Source of the DNA: Treponema brennaborense | Lineage (GTDB): Bacteria; Spirochaetota; Spirochaetia; Treponematales; Treponemataceae | NCBI GenBank assembly: GCA_023666275.1 | Contig: JAMPCJ010000002.1 | Coordinates: 289,071-353,070, forward strand | DNA: 64,000 bases | Direction of reading: 5' to 3' | In this document: positions 9,240 to 18,071 of the stretch, one piece after another | Layout: each line of letters opens with the position of its first letter | How positions within the stretch are numbered: the stretch's first letter is position 1 | The notes under the pieces: generated by a model | Seen by the model: only the letters and a program-made list of their open reading frames with translations | Told to the model about the DNA's origin: nothing | The model's database searches: none | Position numbers and translations under genes: made by a program

Positions 9240-10944
9240 TTTCCGAAGGAACGGACTGCTGCGCGCCGTCTTTTGCGCGGATCGCTTTGCGCATAATTTT
9301 TCCGCTCGCTGTTTTTGGCAGGGCGTCGACAAATTCCACAATGCGCGGATATTTATATGGCGCCGTTGTTGTTTTGACAAAACGCTGAATATCTTTTACC
9401 AGTTCATCATTGCCCGGCTTATATGAAGATGCAAGCACGATTGTCGCCTTTACAACCTGTCCGCGAACCGGATCCGGCGCGCCGGTAACCGCGCATTCCA
9501 CAACGGCAGGATGCTGCATCAAAACGCTTTCCACTTCAAACGTTCCGATGCGGTAACCGGAGCATTTTATCACATCGTCGCGCCGGCCGACGAACCAATA
9601 ATATCCGTCAGTATCCCGCCATGCAGTGTCGCCGGTACAGTAATATCCGTCTTTGAATACGGCGGCTGTTTTTTCCGGTTCGCCGTAATATTCCACGACA
9701 AGACCGGGAAACCGTCCTTTGTCCAGTTTAAAACACAGTTCGCCCACAACGCCGCTTTCGCATTCCTCGCCGTCTTCATCCCGCAGAACAACCGAATAAT
9801 ACGGAGCGGGTTTCCCGATCGAACCCGGCTTGATTTTTTCGCCTTCAAAATTGAACAAAGAAACGGTTGTTTCGCTTTGCCCGAAACCTTCGGTAACATC
9901 AAGTCCCGTTATTTTTTTCCATTTGTTGAATACTTCTTCCGAAAGCGGTTCGCCCGCCGTGGAACAATGCGCAAGCGACGATAAATCTATGTGCGACAAA
10001 TCTTCCTGAATTAAAAAGCGGTAAATAGTCGGCGGCGCGCAAAATGTGGTGATTTTATATTTTTCCACTTGATGCAGCAAATCAATCGGCTTGAACTTCG
10101 CATGATAATCATACACAAACAATGCCGTTTCGCAAATCCATTGCCCGTACAAACGTCCCCAGGAAGTTTTTGCCCAGCCGGAATCGGCAACGGTCAAATG
10201 AAGCCCGCCTTTTTGAACATGCTGCCAGTACTTTGCCGTAACAATATGACCGAGCGGATACAAAAAATCGTGCACGGCGAGCTTCGGATGGCTTGTCGTG
10301 CCGGACGTGAAATATCCGAGCATAAGATCGCTGTTTTTCGAAACGGAACTGCGGTCGAGTTTCGGGAACGGCGGCGCATTTCTGCATCCTGCAGTAAAGT
10401 CCAGCCAGCCATTCGGAACGTATTCCGGCACGCGGTTAACGCCGAATTCATTGACAAATACACGCTTTTTTACGGTAGGAGAATCGGGCATAGCGTCATC
10501 GACATGCTTTATCACGGCGGCATCATTGACGGCAACAATCATTTTTATCGATGCGGCGTTATTCCGATACACAAGATCTTCGCGCGTAAGCATGTGCGTT
10601 GCGGGAATCGCGACTGCGCCGATTTTATGCAGCGCAATCATGGAAATCCAGAATTCATACCTGCGCTGCAAAATGAGCATCACAAAATCGCCGCGGCGAA
10701 TACCGTGCTGCATAAAAAAAGACGCCGCCTGATCCGAAAACTTTTTCATCATATCGAATGTTATGCTGTAAAAATCGCCGTCATCATTTGTCCAGACAAG
10801 CGCCGGCGAATCGGGCGTTTTTTCGGCGAGAACATCCATAACATCGTAGCCGAAATTGAAATTTTCGGGGATGCGGAGTTCGTAATTTTGTTTAAAATCA
10901 GTATATGACGAAAATTCCGTTCTGGTTAAAAATACTTCTTCCAT
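9223..10944 (-). CDS. Acyl-CoA ligase, AMP-forming (copy 1)
   Basis: 573 residues, ANL superfamily. ATP-binding motif A3 reads TSGTTSHPKL near 220; motif A5 reads EGFGQSET; A8 is around YYCTGDTAWRDTDGYYWFVGR; the catalytic Lys motif reads LPKTASGKIMR near 550. The nearest look is to acetate or medium-chain acyl-CoA ligases; the acyl substrate is not known. The start at 10944 matches copy 2 (both begin MEEVFL); an in-frame GTG at 10959 is possible because AAAGG lies closer to it. Preceded by an XRE-cupin regulator gene. It is about two thirds identical to copy 2 by eye, rising to near identity in the last 100 residues. Confidence 0.92.
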   Translation of the reverse strand: MEEVFLTRTEFSSYTDFKQNYELRIPENFNFGYDVMDVLAEKTPDSPALVWTNDDGDFYSITFDMMKKFSDQAASFFMQHGIRRGDFVMLILQRRYEFWISMIALHKIGAVAIPATHMLTREDLVYRNNAASIKMIVAVNDAAVIKHVDDAMPDSPTVKKRVFVNEFGVNRVPEYVPNGWLDFTAGCRNAPPFPKLDRSSVSKNSDLMLGYFTSGTTSHPKLAVHDFLYPLGHIVTAKYWQHVQKGGLHLTVADSGWAKTSWGRLYGQWICETALFVYDYHAKFKPIDLLHQVEKYKITTFCAPPTIYRFLIQEDLSHIDLSSLAHCSTAGEPLSEEVFNKWKKITGLDVTEGFGQSETTVSLFNFEGEKIKPGSIGKPAPYYSVVLRDEDGEECESGVVGELCFKLDKGRFPGLVVEYYGEPEKTAAVFKDGYYCTGDTAWRDTDGYYWFVGRRDDVIKCSGYRIGTFEVESVLMQHPAVVECAVTGAPDPVRGQVVKATIVLASSYKPGNDELVKDIQRFVKTTTAPYKYPRIVEFVDALPKTASGKIMRKAIRAKDGAQQSVPSENGAAD

Positions 10945-11001
10945 TCTTTGCAAATTCACCTTTCTGCGTGGTTTATGTATTTTTTACGGCGCACCGATTT
11001 T

Positions 11002-11553
11002 TCAGAGAATGACCGTCAAAAAACGGCAGCGCTTATCATCTGCATTCTGCATTCCGTGCGGCTTTGACGAATCGAAATACAGCGAATCGCCTTCTTTCAG
11101 CACTATTTCGGCATCGCCGATGAAAATTCTGACGGTTCCTTCTATTACGTAATTAAATTCCTGTCCGGGATGCGTTGTTTTATGCACTTCCGGAATATCG
11201 CCGGGATTGATAGTTACCAAAAACGGATCCGCTTTTCTGTTTGCGTAGCCGAAAGCCAGCGACTGAAAATTATAATCCGCAAGACGATCAACGGCAACAC
11301 CTTTATCTTTTTTTGTGATGAAATAATCGACCGGATGCGGCGTTTCGCCCGACAAAAACGCGGTCATGTCTATATTATATTTTTTCGAGATGCAAAACAA
11401 TACACTCAGCGGAATATCGACGGTTCCCGTTTCATATCTGCGGTACTCGTCTTCCGTAATGCCGCAGACAGCGGCTGCGGCGGCAACAGAAACATCGAGA
11501 ACATCACGGAGTCCTTTCAGCCTGTCCGCGACAGCTTTCATCTGACTATTCAT
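11002..11553 (-). CDS. XRE-cupin transcriptional regulator (copy 1)
   Basis: 183 residues. Residues 5-60 form an XRE helix-turn-helix (ADRLKGLRDVLDVSVAAAA, then CGITEDEYRRYETG). Residues 105-183 form a cupin-2 domain (HPGQEFNYVIEGTVRIFIG; LKEGDSLYFDSSKPHGMQN), which likely senses a small ligand or metal. GGAGAGG lies six bases before the ATG at 11553; the upstream ATG at 11568 overlaps that site. It sits directly before acyl-CoA ligase copy 1, so control of that gene is the simple inference. Confidence 0.88.
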   Translation of the reverse strand: MNSQMKAVADRLKGLRDVLDVSVAAAAAVCGITEDEYRRYETGTVDIPLSVLFCISKKYNIDMTAFLSGETPHPVDYFITKKDKGVAVDRLADYNFQSLAFGYANRKADPFLVTINPGDIPEVHKTTHPGQEFNYVIEGTVRIFIGDAEIVLKEGDSLYFDSSKPHGMQNADDKRCRFLTVIL

Positions 11554-11624
11554 ATAATTCCTCTCCATAAAAAACCAAAAGCGCAGCTTCGGCTTCGAAA
11601 TTGATTTTTTTATTGTTCCGCAGC

Positions 11625-11664
11625 GGACCGAAAAACAATGCCGCCCGAAATTTTTCGTGCGGCA
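11625..11664 (-). terminator. Rho-independent terminator of acyl-CoA ligase copy 2
   Basis: On the minus strand GCCGC-A-CGAA / TTCG-G-GCGGC forms a stem with a short loop at 11664-11641, followed by ATTGTTTTTC. It lies about 150 bases after the copy 2 stop and before the copy 1 regulator. Confidence 0.65.
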
Positions 11665-11690
11665 TGCAGCAAAATTTTCCGTGAAGAGCT

Positions 11691-11699
11691 CCCCCCCCC
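11691..11699. repeat. 9-bp C/G homopolymer between the two regulator-ligase cassettes
   Basis: Nine consecutive C on the plus strand (G9 in the direction of transcription). It lies between the copy 2 ligase stop and its terminator, about 140 bases upstream of the copy 1 regulator start. No gene overlaps it. The rest of the 257-base intergenic region holds the terminator and a T-rich run. Confidence 0.9.
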
Positions 11700-11810
11700 G
11701 CTATTTGCAGCGAAGCCCCTCACACAAAAGCCGCAGCACAATGCTCGCGCGCCGCGGTTTCACAGCTTTGCACAGCAGGCGCGCAAAAGCTGCTTCCCGT
11801 TCCGGAATTT

Positions 11811-13559
11811 TTATTCGCTGACGGGTGCGGCATTCCCGTTGTCCTGCGCGCGTATGGCAACCCGCCGAATTTTTCCGCTGATCGTTTTCGGCAGTTCTTC
11901 GACAAATTCCACGATGCGCGGATATTTGTACGGCGCCGTCGTTGTTTTGACAAAACGCTGAATGTCTTTCACCAATTCATCATTGCCGGGCTTATACGAG
12001 GAAGCCAGCACAATTGTCGCCTTTACAACCTGTCCGCGAATCGGATCCGGCGCCGCCGTCACAGCGCATTCCACGACGGCAGGATGCTGCATCAAAACGC
12101 TTTCCACTTCAAACGTTCCGATGCGGTAGCCGGAGCATTTTATCACATCATCGGATCTGCCGACAAACCAAAAAAAGCCGTCTTCATCACGCCAGGCGGT
12201 ATCTCCGGTAAAATAATATCCGTCATGCACAGCGGATTTATTTTTTTCCTCGTCGCGGTAATATTCGCGGAACAATCCCGGAAAACGCCCGTTGTCCAAT
12301 TTAAACGCTATCTCGCCTATTTCGCCGTCCGCGCATTCTTCCAAATTTTCGTCAAGCAGCATCGTGTTGTAATACGGAGCCGGACGTCCGATTGAGCCCG
12401 GCTTTACTTTTTCGCTGCCGAAATTAAGCAGAGAAAGCGCCGTTTCAGTTTGCCCGAAACCTTCTTTTAATTCAAGCCCCGTAATGGCTTTCCATTTATT
12501 GAACACTTCTTCCGAAAGCGGCTCGCCTGCCGTAGAACAATGTTCCAGCGAAGACAAATCGAAATGCGATAAATCTTCCTGAATCAAAAAGCGATAAATT
12601 GTCGGCGGCGCGCAGAAAGAAGTAACGCGGTGTTTTTCTATTTGATGAATAAGATCGATCGGCTTAAAGCGCGCATGATAATCATACACGAAAACGGCGC
12701 ATTCACAAATCCACTGCCCGTATAATTTGCCCCAAACGGCTTTGCCCCAGCCGGTATCGGCGACGGTAAGATGCAGTCCGCCTTTTTTTACATTCTGCCA
12801 ATATTTCGCCGTAACGATATGACCGAGCGGATAGGTAAAATCGTGCGCGACAAGTTTGGGATGGCTTGTCGTGCCGGACGTAAAATATCCGAGCATAATA
12901 TCTTCGTTTTCGTTTAACTGCGCGCGGTCGGGCGGAACAAAGGCCGGTGCGGATGCGGCGCCGGAAGTAAAATCAATCCAGCCTTCCGGCAGCACGGCAG
13001 CTTCATGCGCGGTGCCGTCCGGAGAAACATACGATTCTCCGCAGCAGACATCAAAACCGTGCGGATTTACTGCAATGCGGACGCGCAGCGACGGAGATTC
13101 CGGCAGCGATTCATCAATGTGCTTGAGAATATCGCCGGAGTGAACGGCAACGACCGCCCGTATGTCGGCGGCATTATTGCGGTACACAATATCTTCTTTT
13201 GTCAGCATGTGCGTAGCGGGAATAACGGCGGCGCCGATTTTGTGCAGCGCCAGTATCGAAATCCAAAATTCATAGCGACGCTGGAGAATAAGCATCACGA
13301 AATCGCCCTTTTTGATTCCGCTTTGCATAAAAAACGAAGCCGCTGCGTCTGTCCGTTTTTTCAAATCGCCGAACGTGAATTCATGATACACGCCTTCGTC
13401 GTTAGTCCAAACAAGCGCGCGTTTATCGGGAATTTTAGCGGCAAGCGCATCGACGACATCGTATCCGTAATTAAAGTGTTCGGGAATTTTGATTGTATAT
13501 GTATCCTTAAAATCCTGATATGATGAAAATTCCGTTTTAGGCAAAAAAACTTCTTCCAT
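11811..13559 (-). CDS. Acyl-CoA ligase, AMP-forming (copy 2)
   Basis: 582 residues, paralogue of the gene at 9223-10944. It carries the same motifs: TSGTTSHPKL, EGFGQTETALSL, FTGDTAWRDEDGFFWFVGR and LPKTISGKIRR with the catalytic Lys. Compared with copy 1 it has a short insert around residue 180 (CCGESYVSPDGTAHEAAVLP). The start at 13559 follows AAGGA by eight bases. The nearly unchanged last 100 residues, including 53 identical DNA bases, point to gene conversion with copy 1. Which acyl group each copy prefers cannot be read from sequence. Confidence 0.92.
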   Translation of the reverse strand: MEEVFLPKTEFSSYQDFKDTYTIKIPEHFNYGYDVVDALAAKIPDKRALVWTNDEGVYHEFTFGDLKKRTDAAASFFMQSGIKKGDFVMLILQRRYEFWISILALHKIGAAVIPATHMLTKEDIVYRNNAADIRAVVAVHSGDILKHIDESLPESPSLRVRIAVNPHGFDVCCGESYVSPDGTAHEAAVLPEGWIDFTSGAASAPAFVPPDRAQLNENEDIMLGYFTSGTTSHPKLVAHDFTYPLGHIVTAKYWQNVKKGGLHLTVADTGWGKAVWGKLYGQWICECAVFVYDYHARFKPIDLIHQIEKHRVTSFCAPPTIYRFLIQEDLSHFDLSSLEHCSTAGEPLSEEVFNKWKAITGLELKEGFGQTETALSLLNFGSEKVKPGSIGRPAPYYNTMLLDENLEECADGEIGEIAFKLDNGRFPGLFREYYRDEEKNKSAVHDGYYFTGDTAWRDEDGFFWFVGRSDDVIKCSGYRIGTFEVESVLMQHPAVVECAVTAAPDPIRGQVVKATIVLASSYKPGNDELVKDIQRFVKTTTAPYKYPRIVEFVEELPKTISGKIRRVAIRAQDNGNAAPVSE

Positions 13560-13642
13560 AAGATATATCCTTTTCAAACATGATAAAATAAGCGCGCGGC
13601 GGCGTTCACGGCAAAATGCCGGATACGATTAAAAACCGTCCG

Positions 13643-14194
13643 CTAAATAATTATCGCAAGGAATTTTGCCGGCTTGCCGTTCAGCGCCTGCATTCCGTGC
13701 TGCCGTGTCGCATCGAAATACAAAGAATCGCCGGCTTCGAGATCCATTGCCTTTCCGTCAACGACAATCCGCATTGTTCCCTCAAGCACGTAATTGAATT
13801 CATGTCCCGGATGAGAATTGAAATGTATTTCTTTTGTATTTTCCGGCGTTATGGTTACAATAAACGGATCGGCTTTCCGCCCCACAAAGCCGTAAGCAAG
13901 CGACTGATAATCATAGTCGCTTCTGCGGTCAACGGAAATGCCTCTGTTATGCTTTGTAAAAAAATAAGAGCGCATGTGCGGCTCTTTGCCGGAAATAAGC
14001 GTTGCCAAATCGATGCCGTATTTTTTTGCCATGCACTGCAAAATGCCGACCGGAATATCGATTGTTCCGGTTTCATATAAGCTGTATTGTTCCGGCGTTA
14101 TGCCGCAAACTTCCGCCGCTGTTTCAATAGAAACGTCCATAATATCGCGCAATCCTTTTAAGCGATCCGCGACAGCTTTTATTTCGTTGTCCAT
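13643..14194 (-). CDS. XRE-cupin transcriptional regulator (copy 2)
   Basis: 183 residues, same length and layout as copy 1: XRE HTH (ADRLKGLRDIMDVSIETAA; CGITPEQYSLYETG) and cupin (HPGHEFNYVLEGTMRIVVD; LEAGDSLYFDATRQHGMQA). The start at 14194 is homologous to that of copy 1; the frame extends to 14431 but has no start signal there. No Shine-Dalgarno sequence precedes this ATG and a -10-like TACTAT ends six bases upstream, so the mRNA may be leaderless. The gene precedes ligase copy 2 by about 80 bases and is divergent from the radical SAM gene. Confidence 0.88.
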   Translation of the reverse strand: MDNEIKAVADRLKGLRDIMDVSIETAAEVCGITPEQYSLYETGTIDIPVGILQCMAKKYGIDLATLISGKEPHMRSYFFTKHNRGISVDRRSDYDYQSLAYGFVGRKADPFIVTITPENTKEIHFNSHPGHEFNYVLEGTMRIVVDGKAMDLEAGDSLYFDATRQHGMQALNGKPAKFLAIII

Positions 14195-14202
14195 GTTTGT
14201 AT

Positions 14203-14243
14203 AGTATAATTTTTTCAGTATAATTGCAATATCTTTAGTATAA
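14203..14243. repeat. Three direct AGTATAA repeats at the copy 2 regulator promoter
   Basis: AGTATAA occurs at 14203-14209, 14217-14223 and 14237-14243. The first two overlap the presumed -10 and spacer of the copy 2 regulator promoter. They may be operator half-sites for autoregulation, or partly fortuitous AT-rich promoter sequence. The same motif is not seen ahead of copy 1. Confidence 0.4.
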
Positions 14244-14275
14244 ATTAAAAACAACCGGCAGTAATATATCCGCGT

Positions 14276-14304
14276 TTGCACAAAACAACAGCACTGTGTA
14301 TACT
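14276..14304 (+). promoter_or_regulatory. Promoter of the radical SAM gene
   Basis: TTGCAC (14276-14281), a 17-base spacer and TATACT (14299-14304). Start of transcription would be near 14311, about 20 bases before the ATG, leaving room for AAAAAAGGA. Confidence 0.65.
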
Positions 14305-14330
14305 TTTCGTCTTTGAAAAAAGGAACACAA

Positions 14331-15308
14331 ATGTTTTTACCGACAGAAATTATTTTTGCGCCGACGTCGGAATGCAATCTCCGCTGCGCCCACTGCTTTA
14401 CGCGGCGGCACGGCAGGCAATTGGACAGCAAAACCGCAATACAGTTTCTGAAATCCTGCGTGCGGGAAAGCGGCGGACAAATACAGCGGATAGGATTTTC
14501 GGGCGGAGAACCGTTTCTGCGTCCGGAATTTATCGCGGAGCTTTCAGCGGAAGCCGCAGAACAGGATTTGCTGTTTGACCGGCTGATGACGAACGGAGAT
14601 TTTTGGCAGACGGAAGCGGAACTTCGCGGAAAGCTTCAAATGATAACAAATGCCGGATTCGACGGAAAATTCGGTTTGAGCTTTGACTGCTTTCATAATC
14701 AGCCTGAAGAAAGAATCTTCACGTTTATAGAAACGGTTTTCGGCGTGTGCGGACAAAAAGACCGCATCGATATTTTGTCCGCAGTGCCGGCGCAGGGAAA
14801 AAAAGAAAAGCAGGAAGAGCATTTGCGGTTTCAAACACAGCTGCAAAACATTGCGGAGAAATTCGGCGGAACAATTTCCGGAAAAATAAACCGCAAAACG
14901 GGCTGCGGAACCGTGCTTGTTTCAAACAAAAACACGGGGCTGTACATGCCGGTATTCCGTTTTTCCCAGTCGCTTCATGCATCGCCGCAGCATCCGTGGA
15001 ACGACCGCCGCTGGTTCAAAGACGACTTCTGCGAATACACCGGTCAAACGCTTTATGTTCATGCCGACGGAACCGTTGCGCCGTGCTGCGGTTTTGCAAA
15101 CGAAGAAAAAGCGCTCTGCATAGGAACAATACACGATCCATATTCGCAGGTCATGGAAAACGCGCAGCGGAACCGCATTGTAAAATTGTGCTACGAAACG
15201 GGGCTTAACGCGTACCGCAAAAAATCGGAAAAACGCGGCGTCCGTTTTCCCGGAAAAACCGCCGATATGTGCATGTTCTGCGGCTGGCTGTGCCGTGAAA
15301 ATTTATAA
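14331..15308 (+). CDS. Radical SAM protein with C-terminal Cys-rich region
   Basis: 325 residues. The 4Fe-4S motif CNLRCAHC (Cys 15, 19, 22) follows a first strand, and GFSGGEPFLRPEF is the GGEP SAM-binding motif. The C-terminal part has ADGTVAPCCGFANEE and ADMCMFCGWLC, like the auxiliary-cluster (SPASM/Twitch) part of peptide- or sugar-modifying radical SAM enzymes. The substrate is unknown; no precursor peptide or partner gene is seen next to it. AAGGA precedes the ATG at 14331 by six bases; a TTG at 14313 is less likely. Its stop overlaps that of alr tail to tail. Confidence 0.85.
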   Translation: MFLPTEIIFAPTSECNLRCAHCFTRRHGRQLDSKTAIQFLKSCVRESGGQIQRIGFSGGEPFLRPEFIAELSAEAAEQDLLFDRLMTNGDFWQTEAELRGKLQMITNAGFDGKFGLSFDCFHNQPEERIFTFIETVFGVCGQKDRIDILSAVPAQGKKEKQEEHLRFQTQLQNIAEKFGGTISGKINRKTGCGTVLVSNKNTGLYMPVFRFSQSLHASPQHPWNDRRWFKDDFCEYTGQTLYVHADGTVAPCCGFANEEKALCIGTIHDPYSQVMENAQRNRIVKLCYETGLNAYRKKSEKRGVRFPGKTADMCMFCGWLCRENL

Positions 15309-16499
15309 ACTGCCGCCGGCGGGACTGCTGATATTTCCGCCGACATACACGCGCGGCACACGCTTATTGACTCCGCATAATATTTCATAGGGAATTGTTT
15401 GGATGCTGTGGGCTACATCTTCTGCCGTTTGAAAATCATCGCCGCAGCCGAAAAGCAGCGCAGTATCGCCGCGTTTTATTCCGTGATTTTTTCCGATGTC
15501 GACAATGCATTGATCCATGCATATTCTGCCGACTATCGGATAGTTTTTTCCGTTTATCCGCACTTTGAATCCCGGCGACAATCTTCTGAGCAATCCGTCG
15601 GCATAGCCGACCGGCAGAACCGCGGTGTCCGTATCATGTTCCGCCGTCCATTCTCGGCCGTAAGAAATCGCGTCGCCTTTTTTGCGCGGGATTACGGCTG
15701 TCACGGTTGAAACAAAATCCATTACCGGCTTGAATAACCGCGGAAGCCGCCCCTGTTTCAAAAGATAATCGGCAAGCTCGCGGTTCGGAAGGTATCCGTA
15801 CATAATAATGCCGGGGCGTATCATATCGAAATACGATTCGGGATATAAAAGCACGCCGCCGGAAGCAGCGCAGTGAATGATGCCGGTATCGATTCCCGCA
15901 TCCTTAATCGATGAAACTGCGGTGCGGAACGATGAAATTTGATGATTCGTATAGGCTGCGTCATCAGGCAGCAAAGAATCTGCCGCAGACAAATGAGTGC
16001 AGACGCCTTCGAGCGCAAGAACATTTTGGGAAACGATGAAGCGCGCGACCGAAGCGGCGTCTTCCGGACGGCAGCCGATGCGTCCCATGCCCGTATCGAC
16101 GGCAAGGTGAACGGCACGCTTTGCTCCGACAGCGCCGGATTGTTCGTTTTGCCGGCGCACAGCTTCCGCAAACAACGCGATAAATTCGAAATCGAAGACA
16201 AGCGGCGTAACATTGGCAGAAAGAATATCGGGCATTTCGCTGACATCGCTTACACTCAGCAGCAATATCGGAGCGCTGATGCCGGCTTTCCGCAATTCCA
16301 TTGCTTCATTGATTGCGGCAACGGCTAAACACGACGCACCGTTTCTCAGCGCCTCTATTGCTATTTGAACCGCACCGTGCCCGTATCCGTCAGCTTTTAC
16401 CGGCGCGCAGATTTTTGTTTTGCTTCCCGCAAGCTGTTTGATAACAGACAGATTATCCCGCAAATGATCCAGATATATATGCGCAACTGTAGCTCTCAT
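15303..16499 (-). CDS. alr: Alanine racemase
   Basis: 398 residues, PLP fold-type III. It makes D-alanine for peptidoglycan. The PLP Lys is in PVKADGYGHGA (near residue 36); the second catalytic base is the Tyr of DAISYGREW; GRICMDQCIVDI is the conserved substrate-site loop. The ATG at 16499 gives the usual MRAT start. An in-frame TTG at 16508 has a better-spaced AAAAGG and could be the true start. About 100 bases after the VanY-like peptidase gene on the same strand, which also acts on D-Ala chemistry. Confidence 0.95.
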   Translation of the reverse strand: MRATVAHIYLDHLRDNLSVIKQLAGSKTKICAPVKADGYGHGAVQIAIEALRNGASCLAVAAINEAMELRKAGISAPILLLSVSDVSEMPDILSANVTPLVFDFEFIALFAEAVRRQNEQSGAVGAKRAVHLAVDTGMGRIGCRPEDAASVARFIVSQNVLALEGVCTHLSAADSLLPDDAAYTNHQISSFRTAVSSIKDAGIDTGIIHCAASGGVLLYPESYFDMIRPGIIMYGYLPNRELADYLLKQGRLPRLFKPVMDFVSTVTAVIPRKKGDAISYGREWTAEHDTDTAVLPVGYADGLLRRLSPGFKVRINGKNYPIVGRICMDQCIVDIGKNHGIKRGDTALLFGCGDDFQTAEDVAHSIQTIPYEILCGVNKRVPRVYVGGNISSPAGGSL

Positions 16500-16612
16500 A
16501 CTGCGCAATCATACCTTTTTCCGCGTTTTTTTTCAAACGCCCGCAGAGAAACGGCGCCGCGCGAGTTTTTTCAAAACGATTTTCGCCGCGATGCAGCTTT
16601 CGCCTTGCGCTT

Positions 16613-17584
16613 TTACATTGCTTCGTAGATTTTCGAGGCGAGCAGAAGTTCCGGATGATACTCGAAATGCATGTTGTCCCAAACCGCCCAGCGGCCGCCC
16701 CAAATAAAGCCTTCGTCCTCGAACACTTTCACCACGGCGGGCGGCGGCAGCCAGCGATCTTTGAGCGGAATGAGCATCCAGTCTGCGTTGCCTTTTTGCT
16801 TTTCGTAGTTCCAATAAACGATTTTGTTTGTCCAGCCGCGCGGCAGAATGTCCAGCGCAATTCCGTAGCTGTGGAACGATTTCGTCGGACTGTCGCGGAT
16901 TTGCCGCCAATTGTAGCCGTAGCAGCTTCCGAGCGTTTGCAGAAATTCCGCCGTTGCCGCGTCCGTTTCGGCAAGTTCGTAAACTTTTGCCTCCGCGCGC
17001 TTCACCGCCTCGCTCACATCGCGGTTCACGTTGAGCGTTTTTTTCCAAAGCGTCATGCTGCGCAGATGCGTTTCGGCGGAATGCCGCGTGTCGCAGTCAT
17101 AAATCGCATCGAAAATAAATTTCGCAGAAACCGCGCCGTTTCTGCGGTTTTCGTCCGATCCGTAATTTCGGATGCGCTGCTTTTCTTCCTCCGTGAAATC
17201 CGCGGGATCACGCAGCTCGCGCCGATAATTGTAAATCACGCGCCAATAATGATCGCTGTTTGCAAGCTCTTCTTTCGGCAAATACAATCCGCCGCAGCGA
17301 TAAAAAACCGTCGTCCTGCCGTAGGAAGTTACCGAAAGCGTCCAGTCGCGAATTTCCTCGTCATAGCCCAATTCGAATTGTACGGAAGGATACGCTTCGC
17401 GGAAAATGCCGAATTCTTCTTCCGCCGTAAGATCGCGACTTTCATTGCCGGATTGTTCCTGCGCTTCCGCACTGACGCTTTCACGGCTGCGAAAACCGCG
17501 GGAAGCGGAAAACAAAATCGGACACAAAAGCAGTGCCGCGAAAACAGCCGCAGCTTTCGGCAGTACATTGGATTTTCTATTCAT
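16613..17584 (-). CDS. VanY/M15-like D-Ala-D-Ala carboxypeptidase, exported
   Basis: 323 residues. An N-terminal hydrophobic segment (AAAVFAALLLCPILF) looks like a signal peptide or anchor. The C-terminal 120 residues match the M15 peptidase pattern with zinc ligands in SFHSYGIALDI (His, Asp) and DNMHFEYHPE (His), plus FIWGGRWAVWD. Such enzymes trim D-Ala from muropeptides in the periplasm. The middle 150 residues are not recognised. No strong ribosome site precedes 17584; the ATG at 17602 is also possible. It lies upstream of alr on the same strand and may share a transcript. Confidence 0.8.
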   Translation of the reverse strand: MNRKSNVLPKAAAVFAALLLCPILFSASRGFRSRESVSAEAQEQSGNESRDLTAEEEFGIFREAYPSVQFELGYDEEIRDWTLSVTSYGRTTVFYRCGGLYLPKEELANSDHYWRVIYNYRRELRDPADFTEEEKQRIRNYGSDENRRNGAVSAKFIFDAIYDCDTRHSAETHLRSMTLWKKTLNVNRDVSEAVKRAEAKVYELAETDAATAEFLQTLGSCYGYNWRQIRDSPTKSFHSYGIALDILPRGWTNKIVYWNYEKQKGNADWMLIPLKDRWLPPPAVVKVFEDEGFIWGGRWAVWDNMHFEYHPELLLASKIYEAM

Positions 17585-17602
17585 ACAAGTTTCATTCACC
17601 AT

Positions 17603-18071
17603 TTCGGATTATGCATCAGCGGAAAGTCCGCCGGAAGAAATCCGTCCGTTCATTGTTCACTTGTAATTATACGCCTGCCGAAGCAATATGTAAAATACTT
17701 ATTTTTCATATTTGCGCATGCGCACAGGACATGACATGCTGCGCCGCAAAGCCGCAAAACAGAAGCGGCAGAAAACGCGGGCGGCGAGGATATATTTGCG
17801 CAGGCAGGAAGAAATCTATGCAAAGCCGGAAGACAGCGGCAATAAAAACCGCAGCCGGTTTGCCGATTGGGAATGCGGCTTGCGGCAGCGGACGGGAATG
17901 AATATTTCCGCGCCGGACAGCACGAAACAATGCGCGGCGCGGAAGTCCGCAGATTCAGTGGCAAGTGCGGCATGGCGTTGCCGCGCACGGAACGCAGCTT
18001 TTTCAAGCGGATGCATCGGTTATCCGCATGCGCACGCTCGGCGCGGACTGCCTGCCGCAAATGAGATGCTT
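17603..18071. other. Intergenic stretch of about 450 bases with no supportable gene
   Basis: It lies between the ABC permease stop (18072) and the VanY-like gene start. Open frames here run into the permease in antisense and have no start signal. The only structure I see is the palindrome TGCGCATGCGCA near 17714 and a partial copy (GCATGCGCA) near 18028, bracketing the gap. It may be a decayed gene. Confidence 0.4.

Noticed and set aside
9240..9380. 47-residue N-terminal extension of ispH
   Set aside because: It lies inside the ligase gene in another frame, is not part of the IspH family, and the shorter start fits.
17714..18036. Insertion element bounded by the GCATGCGCA copies
   Set aside because: The copies are only nine bases, there is no transposase and no target duplication.
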